Of a stretch of DNA of 25,804 bases, positions 1 to 12,500 are shown in pieces. The translations under genes and the position numbers were made by a program. This stretch comes from a virus. Within the stretch, counting starts at the first letter, position 1, and every line of letters begins with the position of its first letter. The notes below the pieces were generated by a model. That model did not search any database and was not told the DNA's origin. It saw nothing but the letters and a program-made list of their open reading frames with translations. The stretch spans positions 1-25,804 of the IMG/VR virus record IMGVR_UViG_3300006078_000008; one strand, 5' to 3'.

Positions 1-39
1 AAAAAACAAATAGTAATTAGTAAAATCTTCAGGAATTAA
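1..39 (+). CDS. Possible C-terminal end of an upstream gene (partial)
   Basis: Frame 1 is open from the first base and ends in TAA at 37-39, giving a 12-residue basic tail (KKQIVISKIFRN). The other two forward frames are closed by TAG codons within the first 20 bases. Genes here are tightly packed and on this strand, so an upstream gene would be expected to end about here, 32 bases before gp25. Twelve residues are too few to name a product, and the stretch could be non-coding. Confidence 0.3.
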   Translation, partial: KKQIVISKIFRN

Positions 40-66
40 ATACTCAGTTTATTCCAAGCATAAATA
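36..66 (+). promoter_or_regulatory. Possible T4-type late promoter motifs before gp25
   Basis: Two AT-rich matches to the T4-like late promoter core TATAAATA lie in the short gap before gp25: TTAAATACT at 36-44 and CATAAATA at 59-66. The first would start a transcript around base 50, leaving a short leader; the second would start at or near the ATG at 72. In DNA this AT-rich, such matches occur by chance, so this rests mainly on position in front of a late gene. Confidence 0.25.
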
Positions 67-71
67 TCAGT

Positions 72-440
72 ATGAATAATCGAATTGTCGGATACAGCTC
101 CGGAGAAAATGGAAAACAACAGGTTTTAAGTGATTTAGATCTTGCCAAACAGGATCTAAAAAATCATTTTGGAATACGTAAGGGTGAAAAATGGACAAAT
201 CCAGAATTTGGAAGTAACTTGCCATATTATGTATTTCAACCACTTGATGCCGCAACAATATCGTTAATAGATGAAGACGTATTATCGGTTGTCAATTATG
301 ATCCTAGATTTAGACTAGACGATAACGCTTTAGATGTAGATAAAGATGGTCACGAAGTTGTTGTAAGTATACGTCTTGTATATTTGCCAACAACCACACC
401 TACTGATTTAATACTAAAATTTAATCGTGAAGAATTTTAA
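72..440 (+). CDS. 25: Baseplate wedge subunit, gp25/GPW family
   Basis: A 122-residue protein of the gp25/GPW family, a small component of the contractile-tail baseplate wedge that binds the gp6/gp53 part of the wedge. Seen in the sequence: the family's hallmark segment with the NPEFGSNLPYYVFQPLD stretch at residues 43-59, then a helix, an acidic 'YDPRFRLDD' segment and a beta-strand pair before the C terminus. The length is close to that usual for the family. The N-terminal approximately 20 residues are polar and less conserved. The gp6-type gene follows 22 bases later, which supports the call. No Shine-Dalgarno sequence precedes the ATG, as is also true of the next two genes. The gene number follows T4 nomenclature. 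Confidence 0.85.
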   Translation: MNNRIVGYSSGENGKQQVLSDLDLAKQDLKNHFGIRKGEKWTNPEFGSNLPYYVFQPLDAATISLIDEDVLSVVNYDPRFRLDDNALDVDKDGHEVVVSIRLVYLPTTTPTDLILKFNREEF

Positions 441-462
441 CTAACATAAAATAAAATATATT

Positions 463-3400
463 ATGCCACAACTTATAAGACAAAATAAACTATTCTCAGC
501 CGAAAGCTATGATGTTGTTTATGAGAGTTACACACATGCTGACATGAAATCATACGACTATGACACTATACGAGCGTCTATGGTAGCATACATTAGTAAT
601 AATTATCCAGAAGATTATAACGATTGGGTTGAAAGTTCCGAGTTCGTGGCACTGTTAGATGTCATAGCAATGTTTGGTCACAACCTTGCTTATCGCATAG
701 AACTTAATAGCAGGAACAACTTTTTAAGTACTGCAGTACGACAAGATGCGATACATAAACTTTCTGAATTCCTAGGATATAAACCACGAAGAAATACTAC
801 ATCTGAGGGCAAGTTAAAGATAATATCAATTAGAACAAACGAATCTATAATCGGAAATGATGGATTAAGTTTAGCAGGCCAAGAAATTTTATTTGAAGAT
901 ACAACTAATAGTGGAAACATAGATAATTTTATTAGCGTAATAAATGCTACATTGTCTAGATTGACACAGTTCGGTAGTCCACACAAGCAAAATATTATAA
1001 ATGGATCAACAGTCCAATTCTATAATATGAATAATGTATCTGGACAAAATACTATCGGTATCTCAGGCATGGTGCTTGGACAGTCTGAATCATTTGAAAT
1101 CCTAAACGTCGATTACGATTCAGACAATAATTCAATAATTGAAAAGATACCAAATCCAGAGAGTCAGTTTTCCTTAGTATATGCCAATGATGGTGCTGGC
1201 GTCACGAGCAATGGTACTGGATTTTTTGTTGGAGTAAAACAAGGAACATTACAATATAAAGACTTTGTAGTTACTAATCCAAAAGACAGTATGTCTCTTG
1301 ATATACCTAGTATAAACATTAATAACACTGACGTTTGGGTACAAACAGTAGATAATCAAGGAAGCATATTGAAAACATGGACTCCAGCCGCATCCACAAC
1401 TGGAAGCAGTGCGGTGTATAACACACTAGGCAAAGGGCTACGTGATATCTATGCTATACAAACATTAAAAAATAACAGCATTAGTATTGTATTTCCTGAT
1501 GGTGAATTTGGTAACTTGCCTAGTGGAAATATACGAGTATGGTTCAGGACCAGCTTAAATGGCTCATACAATTTACGTCCGTCAGACATAGGGACGACTA
1601 CCGTAACTATTGATTATATTGGTAGAGATAATAATGTATATACTGCGACTCTAAAAGTACAGCTACGTGAAAGTATAATTAACAGCAGTAGTAGCGAAAG
1701 TTTACTTGAAATTAAGAAAAATGCTCCACTTGTATATGCTACACAGGATAGAATGATTACTGCTAAAGACTATAATGTATTTTTAGCAACAAAGAGTAGT
1801 AACGTATTAAAGATCAAAAGTGTCAATAGAACACATAGTGGACATAGTCGATATAATAAATTTAATGATCCGACTGGAACATATTCAAATCTTCAATTAT
1901 TTGGACGTGATGGCACATTATCAAAAGAGAAACGAGTTAAAAAATCATTTGTATCAAAAATGAATCCATCCAAATTGATAAGAAAATACATCTCACCTAT
2001 ATTATCTGATAGTGAAGTTTTAAACTTCTATTATAGTACCACAGTACCAACACCAATATCAGAAGAGATTAGATGGAGGGATAGCTGTATTGTCGCCAAT
2101 TCGGTTGAGCTAATTAGTACTGGAGCATTTTTTAATATTGACAATGAAGTAATTGCAACTGGTATTGAAACATCGATATTATCCAATATACGTGTCGGAT
2201 CATTTATTAAATTCAATAACAACGGTGACATTTATTGGGCAAGTGTTGGTAAAATATATAAAGATGGCCTTGGTATTGATGATTCCCTCGGTGATCCGAC
2301 TGGATGTACACCAACAGGCCACGGCGCAGTATCGATAGATCGAGACATACCGGCAGATTCTACAGTAGTAGCAATATATCCACCATTTCCTAGACAGTTT
2401 ACATCTACCACAGTATCAGATTTGGTAGCGGCATTAAATCTAAAACAAACGTTTAATTTAACATACGATAAAGATTCAGCAGCATGGAGTATAAATTATG
2501 ATGTTGACACTAATCCAGAAGATACAAATAATTATCCTGACCCTCTTACAAATTTAGATTGGATGATATATGTTGAGTATGATACATCTACAGATGGACA
2601 TACAGTTTACTATCGCACAATCAGGTATGAATTTGGAAGTGATAAAACATTCTTCTCAAATATTACTAATGAATATAGATTGGATGAGGATACTAACAAA
2701 AAGAAACGAGATACTATTGACATACTAACCGGAGACACTAGCCAAACTTTATTTGTATATGGACATCCACTAGACCAAACAGGTACAACTATTGATCATA
2801 AAGTGATAGTTGTGTTGGGTGATTATAATAATGATAATCGCACTGATAATCCAGAAATGTTTGATGATATATTTGGATACGCATCTGCGTTATCTGATCT
2901 TAGATTTGAATGGGAACATGTGCCGTATACTAATGAACTAATTGATCCAAGCTTTACTAATATTATAGATGTGTTCATGTTGACAACCGATTACGATGGT
3001 GAATATCGAAATTATATGGCTGATTCAACAGGCACAATAATAGAACCACTACCACCTACTATCAGTGAATTGAATCAACAATTTAACCAAGTAAGTGATA
3101 AAAAGGCAATGAGTGATAAAATCATTTATCGGCCAGTAATATACAGGCCATTGTTTGGTCCTAAAGCTAAAGAAGAACTACAAGCAAAAGTTAAAGTAGT
3201 TAAAATTAAGAATAGCAACGTTACTGATAGTGAGCTAAAATTTAAGATAGTAGAAGCAGTTCAAGAATTCTTTTTATTAGACAATTGGGATTTCGGAGAA
3301 ACATTCTACTTTACTGAGATGGCCAGTTATATACATTCACAACTTCCTGGAATGGTAGGAAGTATTGTAATTGTACCACAAAGTTCAGGTAGTATATTTG

Positions 3401-3513
3401 GAGATTTATTCCAAGTATCATTGAACGATGATGAAATATTTATATCAGACTTAGACGCTAATGATATTGATATTGTTGAAGATATGTACCAAGAAACGAT
3501 TTATACAAAATAA
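463..3513 (+). CDS. 6: Baseplate wedge protein, T4 gp6-like
   Basis: A 1016-residue protein with the characteristic N-terminal region of T4-type gp6, which dimerises and links the baseplate wedges into the inner ring. Residues about 28-120 carry the conserved pattern: SYDYDTIRASMVAYI, then NYPEDYNDWVESSEF, a Leu-rich helix, and the run from 'RIELNSRNNFL' to 'LGYKPRR'. The C terminus (about residues 910-1010) has the gp6/gpJ-like end: a 'VQEFFLLDNWDFGETFYF' segment, a 'PGMVGSIVIVP' strand, then 'FQVSLNDDEIFI'. It is clearly longer than T4 gp6 (about 660 residues); the extra length lies in the middle and looks beta-rich with Asp/Asn/Thr-rich loops. It sits between gp25 and the giant protein, separated by 22 and 17 bases. 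No Shine-Dalgarno sequence is visible before the ATG. Confidence 0.85.
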   Translation: MPQLIRQNKLFSAESYDVVYESYTHADMKSYDYDTIRASMVAYISNNYPEDYNDWVESSEFVALLDVIAMFGHNLAYRIELNSRNNFLSTAVRQDAIHKLSEFLGYKPRRNTTSEGKLKIISIRTNESIIGNDGLSLAGQEILFEDTTNSGNIDNFISVINATLSRLTQFGSPHKQNIINGSTVQFYNMNNVSGQNTIGISGMVLGQSESFEILNVDYDSDNNSIIEKIPNPESQFSLVYANDGAGVTSNGTGFFVGVKQGTLQYKDFVVTNPKDSMSLDIPSININNTDVWVQTVDNQGSILKTWTPAASTTGSSAVYNTLGKGLRDIYAIQTLKNNSISIVFPDGEFGNLPSGNIRVWFRTSLNGSYNLRPSDIGTTTVTIDYIGRDNNVYTATLKVQLRESIINSSSSESLLEIKKNAPLVYATQDRMITAKDYNVFLATKSSNVLKIKSVNRTHSGHSRYNKFNDPTGTYSNLQLFGRDGTLSKEKRVKKSFVSKMNPSKLIRKYISPILSDSEVLNFYYSTTVPTPISEEIRWRDSCIVANSVELISTGAFFNIDNEVIATGIETSILSNIRVGSFIKFNNNGDIYWASVGKIYKDGLGIDDSLGDPTGCTPTGHGAVSIDRDIPADSTVVAIYPPFPRQFTSTTVSDLVAALNLKQTFNLTYDKDSAAWSINYDVDTNPEDTNNYPDPLTNLDWMIYVEYDTSTDGHTVYYRTIRYEFGSDKTFFSNITNEYRLDEDTNKKKRDTIDILTGDTSQTLFVYGHPLDQTGTTIDHKVIVVLGDYNNDNRTDNPEMFDDIFGYASALSDLRFEWEHVPYTNELIDPSFTNIIDVFMLTTDYDGEYRNYMADSTGTIIEPLPPTISELNQQFNQVSDKKAMSDKIIYRPVIYRPLFGPKAKEELQAKVKVVKIKNSNVTDSELKFKIVEAVQEFFLLDNWDFGETFYFTEMASYIHSQLPGMVGSIVIVPQSSGSIFGDLFQVSLNDDEIFISDLDANDIDIVEDMYQETIYTK

Positions 3514-3530
3514 TAACTTATAATTAAATT

Positions 3531-6500
3531 ATGCCTGAAAACTACAAACCTAACGAATCTAACTCGGAAGTAAGTAAAACACGAGTAGGAAGTAAACAAA
3601 CAAAACAAGTAAGAAGTTCATCCTTTTTGCCTGCAGTATTTAATACTACATTAAACAAAAAGCTACTCGATAGTACATTTGATCAGCTGCTCCACAAAGG
3701 AGAGTTAGAAAGTATATCAGCATACATTGGATCAACTAAAGGTAAGCATAGAAATGATAAGGATATTTACACTTCTAATGACACTCAACAACTTGTGCCT
3801 GGAGTAGTGTCAACTGACACTGATGGTAATATTGAAAATCTAATTACGTTTAAAGATATTGTTAAAAAGACAAACAATAGATTCGATAGCTTTAATTATG
3901 CCGGAGCCTATGCGTCGAATTCTAAGACATTCCTACCACCTATCAATATTGATAAGTTTAGAAATCATACATCTTATTATTGGGTGCCTGAGGTAACTGG
4001 TGGGTCTACCAATGAGAATGATGTTGTTTTTGAAAAAGATTATATTCTTATAGAACAAGATGGAACTACAGCGTGGTCAACTGACAATCATTGGTATCAT
4101 ATTTCAGATACGGCAATTGAATATCAAAACCCAGGTAGAAAAGCAAAAAGACCTATTATTGAATTTGATAAAGATCTTGAGTTATTTTCAGGATTAGAAA
4201 AAACTACAACCAACCAACCTCCACTGTTTGTATTGTATGACGAAGACGGTATCGCATTAGATGATACTACATACAATACTCCAGATTTTACTGGTTCAAA
4301 GATAATAGGATACAAAGAGTCTGATGTATCTATAGATCCTGTGTTAGGATTGCCAGTCGCGTATAGCGATAATGCGTTTGGAAGTAATATAATATTTGAG
4401 AATTTCTTAGAAACTACAAGATATTATTATATTGATTCTGATGAAAACATAGCTGAGATAACAGGACAATATTATTATAAGACCGGTACTAAGCTAACAA
4501 CAAATTATCAATATAACAAATCACACAGTCTTACATCTGACAGTAAACAAATTATCGTAGATGATTTGTCAACCGAGATACAGTTTAATGTATCAGGATT
4601 TAGCTGGAGAAATGAGAAGGAACATTATCTAATAACAGAAAACGATAATCACCGCCTCGTAGAATTAAACAAAGATATCGGACATTATACATTTGTAGAT
4701 AATTTTCCAACGGGGATTGTATTAGAATCCAACACAACTCATACTATACATAATTTTGTATCAGGTACTGAACTTAGAGTATGGAGATCTGATCAAGATT
4801 TTACTACCCCAATCTCAGATGCGGCCGGTACATTTGATGTTCCGAGTGACATTCAAACGTTATCTTTTGGATTCGTCGATACTGTCATTGGTACTATATT
4901 CATACAAAGTAGTCAAGAAGTTGACGTGGCAAACCATACGTTATATTTAAATGGAACTCCGATTAATACAATTGACTATTATATTAGTGACACTATTACT
5001 GTAAATCCAGAAATTCTACAAATAGGAGATGTGTTAGATTTAGAATATCAAAATAATATTGGATTTGATGTAACCGATATACCAGAGATTATAACAACAA
5101 ACACGTCGGTGTCTAAGCTAACAGAGTTTACAATAGCAGATACTATATCTCACTGGGATAGCTTGATAGACGGCACGCACACCGGAACAAATATAAGCGG
5201 CGGTGATATACGTATGTTTGATAACAATGTATTATACAATGTAATTTCTGAATCACATGATCATTTAGATGTGCGACAATCATTGGACACGGCCGCGGCT
5301 GATTGGATGTCATTTAAAGGAAGATTCATTAGTCAAGTTAAACGTAATTGGATATTATCAACGAATAGTAATATTACAGATTTAGTTGATATAGTATTGA
5401 ATGATCTAACCTTAATTAAAGAAGGAATAGAATTATATAATAATGAAAATATGATACCGGGAGTGAAGCACATACCGAACAGTATCGCTTCCCTAGGAAT
5501 TACAAATTTATATATTCCACAAAAAGATAATGATAATATTATAGGACATGATGGTGATGTGTATCATATGGCTCCAGGTGCTAATATTGTGGATATGAAT
5601 ACAGCGAGCTATGACGTAGTCGCTGCGGCATTATTAGAGTTAGAAAGTAGAATTTATAATAACATTAGCACCAGTACTAATAGCACGGTAGCACATCACA
5701 TGCCATCACCATACATTTCTACATGGTACTCAATTACTGACGTAAATGATTACTTATACCAGAATTTTGCATCATGGCAGCCAGTTGCTGATATAATAAA
5801 GTTAGGCGAGCCAGATGTATCGGATATTGATGGATGGACATGGAATTACTCAAGCCTAGATGTTAATGGATATAGTATTCCTGGACATTGGAGCGGCATA
5901 TACATAACCCTATTTGGTACAGATACACCGCACCTAACACCATGGCATATGTTGGGCTTTTCAATAAAACCAACATGGTGGGACACTTACTATAGCTGGA
6001 CAGACACAGCAAAACGAAGTGCCTTAATATTATCACTTGCTCGTGGAGTTACAACCGTTCCCGGAGAAGCAGAAACTATTAATCTGTTATATGCCCGAGA
6101 TTGGGACTTCGATACTAACGCCCCTGTAGATATCCAGGGCGACCTAATATCACCAAAAGAGTTGTTATCTGTATACGGAAGCAACACAATGGATTCTGAA
6201 AAGTTTAATCCATTTAAGTTTGGAGATCATGGTCCAGTTGAAACTAAATGGAGAAAGTCATCATTTGGTCAAGCAAGTTTAATTAACTGTATATCTAAAA
6301 TTATACCATCTACAGTTTGGAATACTTTAGAACCTGGAGTAATAAAGGCACAAGAGAATTTTATACTTAGAAATAGATATGATACTGACATTACACAAAT
6401 ATATAATAACACTGATACAAGACTAATACACTGTCTTTACGGCTTTACAAGCAGTGACTTAATAAAACTTTATGCTGAAAGTGGCACTAATGGTGAATTT

Positions 6501-9500
6501 AGATTAAGTAGTAACGACTATGGCATACATATGTCAAAAGGTGCGCCAAATGAGTTAATTACCGCATCAGCGGTTATAATAGTAAAGTTAGCTAGTGGGT
6601 TCCAAATATTTGGACAATCACCAAACAAACAACAATTCGAATTCAATGAGCAATATATTTCAGCTGGCTCCAGTTTTGAAACGGTTGATATAGGCAATGT
6701 GTCGGTTCGCAAATATTCTAAATTTTATACACAACCTAGTATATTGGAATTTGGTAGCATTCTACCTAAAGCACAGGATGTATATAATTTTTTAAGAGGA
6801 TATGTATTTAGACTTAATAAAATTGGATTCACATCAGATAAATTAACTAGCAACTATCCTAATAGTTTTGTACAATGGATGTCAATTGCTGACATTAAAC
6901 ATAGCTTGACTTTATCACTTGGTGACTCCATTGTGTATGCCCCACAGCACGGATCAGTGGTTGAATTTAATACATTACCAAATAACAAAAACGGAATATA
7001 CGATGTTAGTGGCAATAAGATACCAACATCCTTATTAGATATTTCAAGACTCGATGGCAATATACAAGTAAAAGTTTTAGATGACACCAAGATTGGAAGT
7101 ATATCAACCGCCACTATTGATTACCAGCATGCTATTGTTTTTGATAATCGTACTATGTTTAATGATGTTATACATGATGATATAGTTGGAGTCAGACATC
7201 AAAGATTCAAACTGTTAGGACAAAAAACTAGTGAATGGGATGGTAGACAAAAGGCCCCTGGATTTTTGATATCCGGAGACCACATAATACAAAACTTTGA
7301 TACTAGCGTTGGTGCCATTTCAGATTTCTATGATTTATCAGTATGTAAATTAAAGAATAGCCAAACAATGGCTGAAAAATATACAGCTGGTGAATCATTG
7401 TCGACATGGTCGGATGCCCAACAATTATCTAATAACACACTGTCTAAGTTTCATAGAGGTATGATAACACATAAGGGTACGGCACATGCTGTTACACAGT
7501 TAGAAAGAAGCGGGCTGTTGATGGGATTAAATGACAGCTCCATATCTATTAATGAATCATGGATGTTTAGACAAGGCAAGTTAGGTATAGATGATTCCAA
7601 TCGCACAGAGATCGAATTACGACAGCATGAAATTAAGAGTAAACACCAAATAATATATTTCAATCCAACTGATATAGTAAGTAATTATAAGAATGTAATC
7701 GATATTAGAAAAGACGATATTTTAGATACTGATAATAGATATGTACATTACATTGATGATTTAGTATTTAATACTGAATCCTTTGGTAATAACAATTTAA
7801 AATTATACACAGCCGGCGAAGTACTTGAAAATGAGACTACAGAAACTATTTTTAACTTGGAAGATATTGGTGATGTGTATGATTCAACTGCTGTATATGC
7901 AAATATACCTACATGGAATACTACAACAAGTTATAAGTCCGGTGACAATGCCAGACATCAAGGCAAGTTATATAGCTGTATTGTAAATAGCACCGGCGTT
8001 GATTTGATTAGTGAAGACATTATTGAATTAGGGAATAAGAGATATCCGACATTTTCTTTTGGATCAACAGCACAAATTAGTATATGTGATATAAGCGATC
8101 CAACATGTATTCCAGACACAGTTATTTTCGGTAATTCAATTACTAGTTATTATGATATTAATGTTACAGGTAGCGTGTTTAATCCTATAACAACTACACA
8201 AGACTCTAACCTCGTTATCGATAATAATTATATTGATATGTCGTTAATTGGATTTGAAAATGTATTTGCAAGCAATCCATCATTTGAATCAACCTATATT
8301 CCAGCATTTACTGATGCTACAGGCAAAACACTCATAATAGACAACACAACGTATGCTTTATTTTATACAGCTAGTGTACTTAATGAAACTTTAAATGGCG
8401 ATGGTGTTCAACAATATACCACAGAGACTACTACAACTACACAAACATCGGCTCCGATTGCTGCAACATCGATGGTTGCTGGAATAGAATATACAATCGC
8501 AATACCAGGCACAACTGACTTTACATTGTATGGTGCGGCAGATAGTAATATAGGAACAGCATTTATATATAACGGAGCAACAGTAATTGGTGATGGCACT
8601 GTAACATTTGAAGAAACAATAACAACGACAACACAAGTGCCTACGGTTATTACAGGTACTTCAACATTTACACTCAGTCAAGAATTAGGACTAGGCTCTA
8701 ATAATATTAATGTTTATGTAGACAGTGTACAAATAGATGGCACACTGTTAGGTGTATCACAATATACTATAAATTCTTCTTTAGATACTATAGAATTCGT
8801 AACAGTACCACTTGCTGGTACTGTAATTACTGTAATATTTGGATACACTAATCCAATGGCAGGACAGGAAATAATCGATAGAATTTACGAACAAACTCCG
8901 CCATCGACATTATCATTCAGTATTAACTCTGATGGTATGTTAAAGGTTATTAAAGATGTAAACGGTGATATTAATGGTACTCTTTCAATAGGCAACGGTA
9001 CTGCTAATGCTGATTTAGGAATATCTGAAAACATTATTTTTGCTAATGATCAAACACAGGCGATCTATGTAGCTACAACATTAGCAAAAATAATATCTAA
9101 TATTCAAGAAGCAAATATAAATGGATTGACCGTCAGTGAAATTGATAACAAGATTAATATTATTAGTACAAACACTTCACTATTAATTAGTGGATCAACT
9201 GATGTATTATCAAGTATAGGATTAACAACAACGACACACGTTGCCACTACATATATTGAACAAGCACCAGACACATTGGATTCGGCTATTGTCAAATTAA
9301 GATCAACATATGATCCACAGGATACAGGAGTCATAGAATTTACAAATATTAGTGGATTTTTAGAGATCAAGACATCACTTCCGTTTATTGATTTAGGTGA
9401 CACTACCTTCAATGTTGAAGCTGGAATAATGTCTGGAATTTTAAGTACACTAAACAGCAATGTTGAGAATATATTTAAAAATAATGAATGGCAAGAAATA

Positions 9501-12500
9501 GATAATGATCCTGCGAGAATATCTGTACATACGGTTGATGATACTAGTTTCATGTATAATTCATTAGAAGAGAGACAGATCAGATATGGATCTTGGAATG
9601 TGTTTCAATTTATGACATTTGACTTATATAGCGATGGTGATAATCAGTGTACTATATGTGCGGGCAATGTAACATCTGATGGAAACGACGCCCAAATAAC
9701 ATTTAATAAAGAACACAATTTAAATGTAGGTGACTATATATTAATACTAAATTCAACAACTACTCCGAGTATAGACGGGATTCATAAAGTTACAAAGACA
9801 CACACTAGTGATAATACTACATTATTCGTAGATTCATTTATTGAAAAGTGTGGAACATCACCTAGTATTCTCGTGGCAAGAAGTATGAGATTTAAATATT
9901 TAACAGATATTGAAGATAGTTTAAGTTCGATATATTATAGCTATCAAGATGATGATTTAACATGGTGTTCAGAGTTTAATAATAGTACTGGTACTGGTGT
10001 ATATACATATGACAATGGAACATTTATACAAGAGCGCACCACATTATCTCGCCCAACAAACGCAGATTTAGATGCCATTCAAATATACAATGGGGCCGAC
10101 AAAAATTTAAGTTTTGAACTAGAGATATTTGATCCACTACGTGGTATAATTCCAGGAGTAGCAAGTCGCAACATTGATATTACTGGTGTTGTGGATTTTG
10201 CAGCATATACTGACAGCAACGATGATACTAATATTGATACAGAAAATGCTTGGGGAGAATATGAGATAGGTAAAATTTGGTGGGATACTAGCACTGTAAG
10301 ATATTATGATTATGACCAAGGAGATTTAGATTATAAAAGTACACATTGGGCTAAACAATTTCCAGGATCTTCTATCGATGTGTATGAATGGATAAAATCA
10401 CCACTCCCGCCAGAAGAATGGGAACAATTGGTAGAATCAAGAACGACTGTGTATGGGCACCTTGCGACTGGTGAAGCATACAACGTTATACAAAATGTAA
10501 CAGATGAGCCATATTATTACTATTCGCAACTTGAACAGTGGAACAGTAACTTGGGACATTACGATGATGTATATTATTTTTGGGTTAAAAATAAAACATC
10601 AATAACAAATAAAACAAAAGACTTGCCAGTTAGTCAAATTACAAAAATCATCAATGATCCGACTGCCACTGGTATTGGATGGTGCGCATTTGTAGATGGT
10701 TATTCGGTCATATTATCAAATGTACGCCCGTATTTGAATGACACGAGCTCAATATTACAAATAGATATGTTTGCTCCAGGGCAGACTCATTCAAATTGGA
10801 CATGTATTACGGCTGGTATAGATTCAATACCTGATTATTGGTATATGGGTGCTAGAGATAATCTAGTAGGATCAGTTAATAAAATAGTAGATACTGAACT
10901 AGTCTATACTCGTCCACTACCTAACAAACTAATTCATAGATTCAACCAATACGGTGATGATAGAGAAACTGGACAAGCATGGTTTACTAACTTAATTGGA
11001 GCAAGACGAGAAGCAATTATTTCGTTGAATTGTATTCTTAAAGGCATTACCGTGCTTCGCACAACTCCTAATTGGAATTACAGACTTGTTAACTACATTA
11101 CAGTGAATGCTGGTCCTATTCCTATTACTGACTATTGGGATTATGCAGCATATGAAACTACTGAATTTAATACAAGTGGACAATTCCCTAGTTTATATTT
11201 AGATAGTGATACGAATATAAGCACTGTTGATAGCAATAAAGATACACTAGTGGTAATATCAAAATATGACGATGAGTTAGGATTAGCCCAAGATGAAACA
11301 TATCTATTCGATAATGGGGAGTGGCATTTAATTAAGAAATTAAATTCAACAATACAATTTAACGATTTGGTATATGATATTGATGGATGGGACACAACAA
11401 AATGGGACACAGGCACGATATCCACTTGCCAATGGAATGAATTACATCAGGATGCCATGTATCACATCATGGAAGCGGCAAGATACGATATTTTCATTAA
11501 TAAATCAAAACAATATTTTAATACTTGGTTCTTTAATATTATAGATTATGTATTAGCTGATACAGAACATACTGATTGGGTATACAAAACAACGTATGTA
11601 GATGTAACGGTTGAAATACCATTAGCACTAGAATTAAAGAAATACAAACGAAATGTAGTCAGCCATCTGGACGAATATATTACGGAAGTTAAACCATATC
11701 ACACAAAAGTTAGACAGTACTACATGAATAATAATGTATCTGAATCATTAACTACTTCTATATCTGAGATTGCCAATATTGAATCTGATATCGTGTTTGG
11801 AGAGTGTGACAATAGTTTAGAATGTATTTCAACATTTTCTTATGATTCAACATTTTCCGGTGATGAAATCGTTGGCGCAATATTTACTGATAACGTTGAA
11901 CCTACTGAAACAGTAGAAGGCGCAGCGTTTGACGATAGTGTAGCATATGAAGAATATGATTGTGGATTATTTGCACACACTCATAATTATATGAATGATA
12001 TACATGGGAATACTCGCAGACTTTCGTTTGCTGCAAATGCTCATGAACATTTAACACTGGTTGTAATAACAAATAAATCCGGATCAATAGTTGATAATGA
12101 TAGTCGAACATACATGTACTTACAAGATAGGCATAGTAACATTAGTGCTTATACTTTGCCAGAAAACAAGCAATCACTATTGACAACTGATCTAAATGAT
12201 AGTACAATGTCTATAGGAGTCGCTGATATATCTAAATTTAACAATAGCGGCGGATACGTTATGATTAATGGCGAGATTTTATATTACGCTCAAATAATAA
12301 ATAATAACTTGGAACACATAACCCGTGGAATGAACGGTACGTTTGGTACGTCAGCAGTAATTGGCGATGCTATCATCAATATAGATGATGAAAAAATAGC
12401 GACATTAGATACTATAAGTGAGTCAGTTGACACTAGTAGTGGATTATATATTTCTGGATTAAGATTTAACGATCCTGGCAAATCACTGTTAGATCCGAAC

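Noticed and set aside
2153-2338. A 61-residue + strand frame inside the gp6 gene
   Set aside because: It is out of frame within a well-supported gp6 region and has no start signal.
8391-8636. Two overlapping - strand frames, one Cys-rich (81 residues)
   Set aside because: The Cys-rich composition is the antisense reading of Thr/Ala codons (ACA/GCA read as TGT/TGC) in the Thr-rich linker; it is a shadow of the giant gene.
9104-9553. A 149-residue open frame on the - strand inside the giant gene
   Set aside because: It lies wholly within the + strand giant gene, has no ribosome binding site and no recognisable motif; in AT-rich coding DNA such antisense frames are expected.
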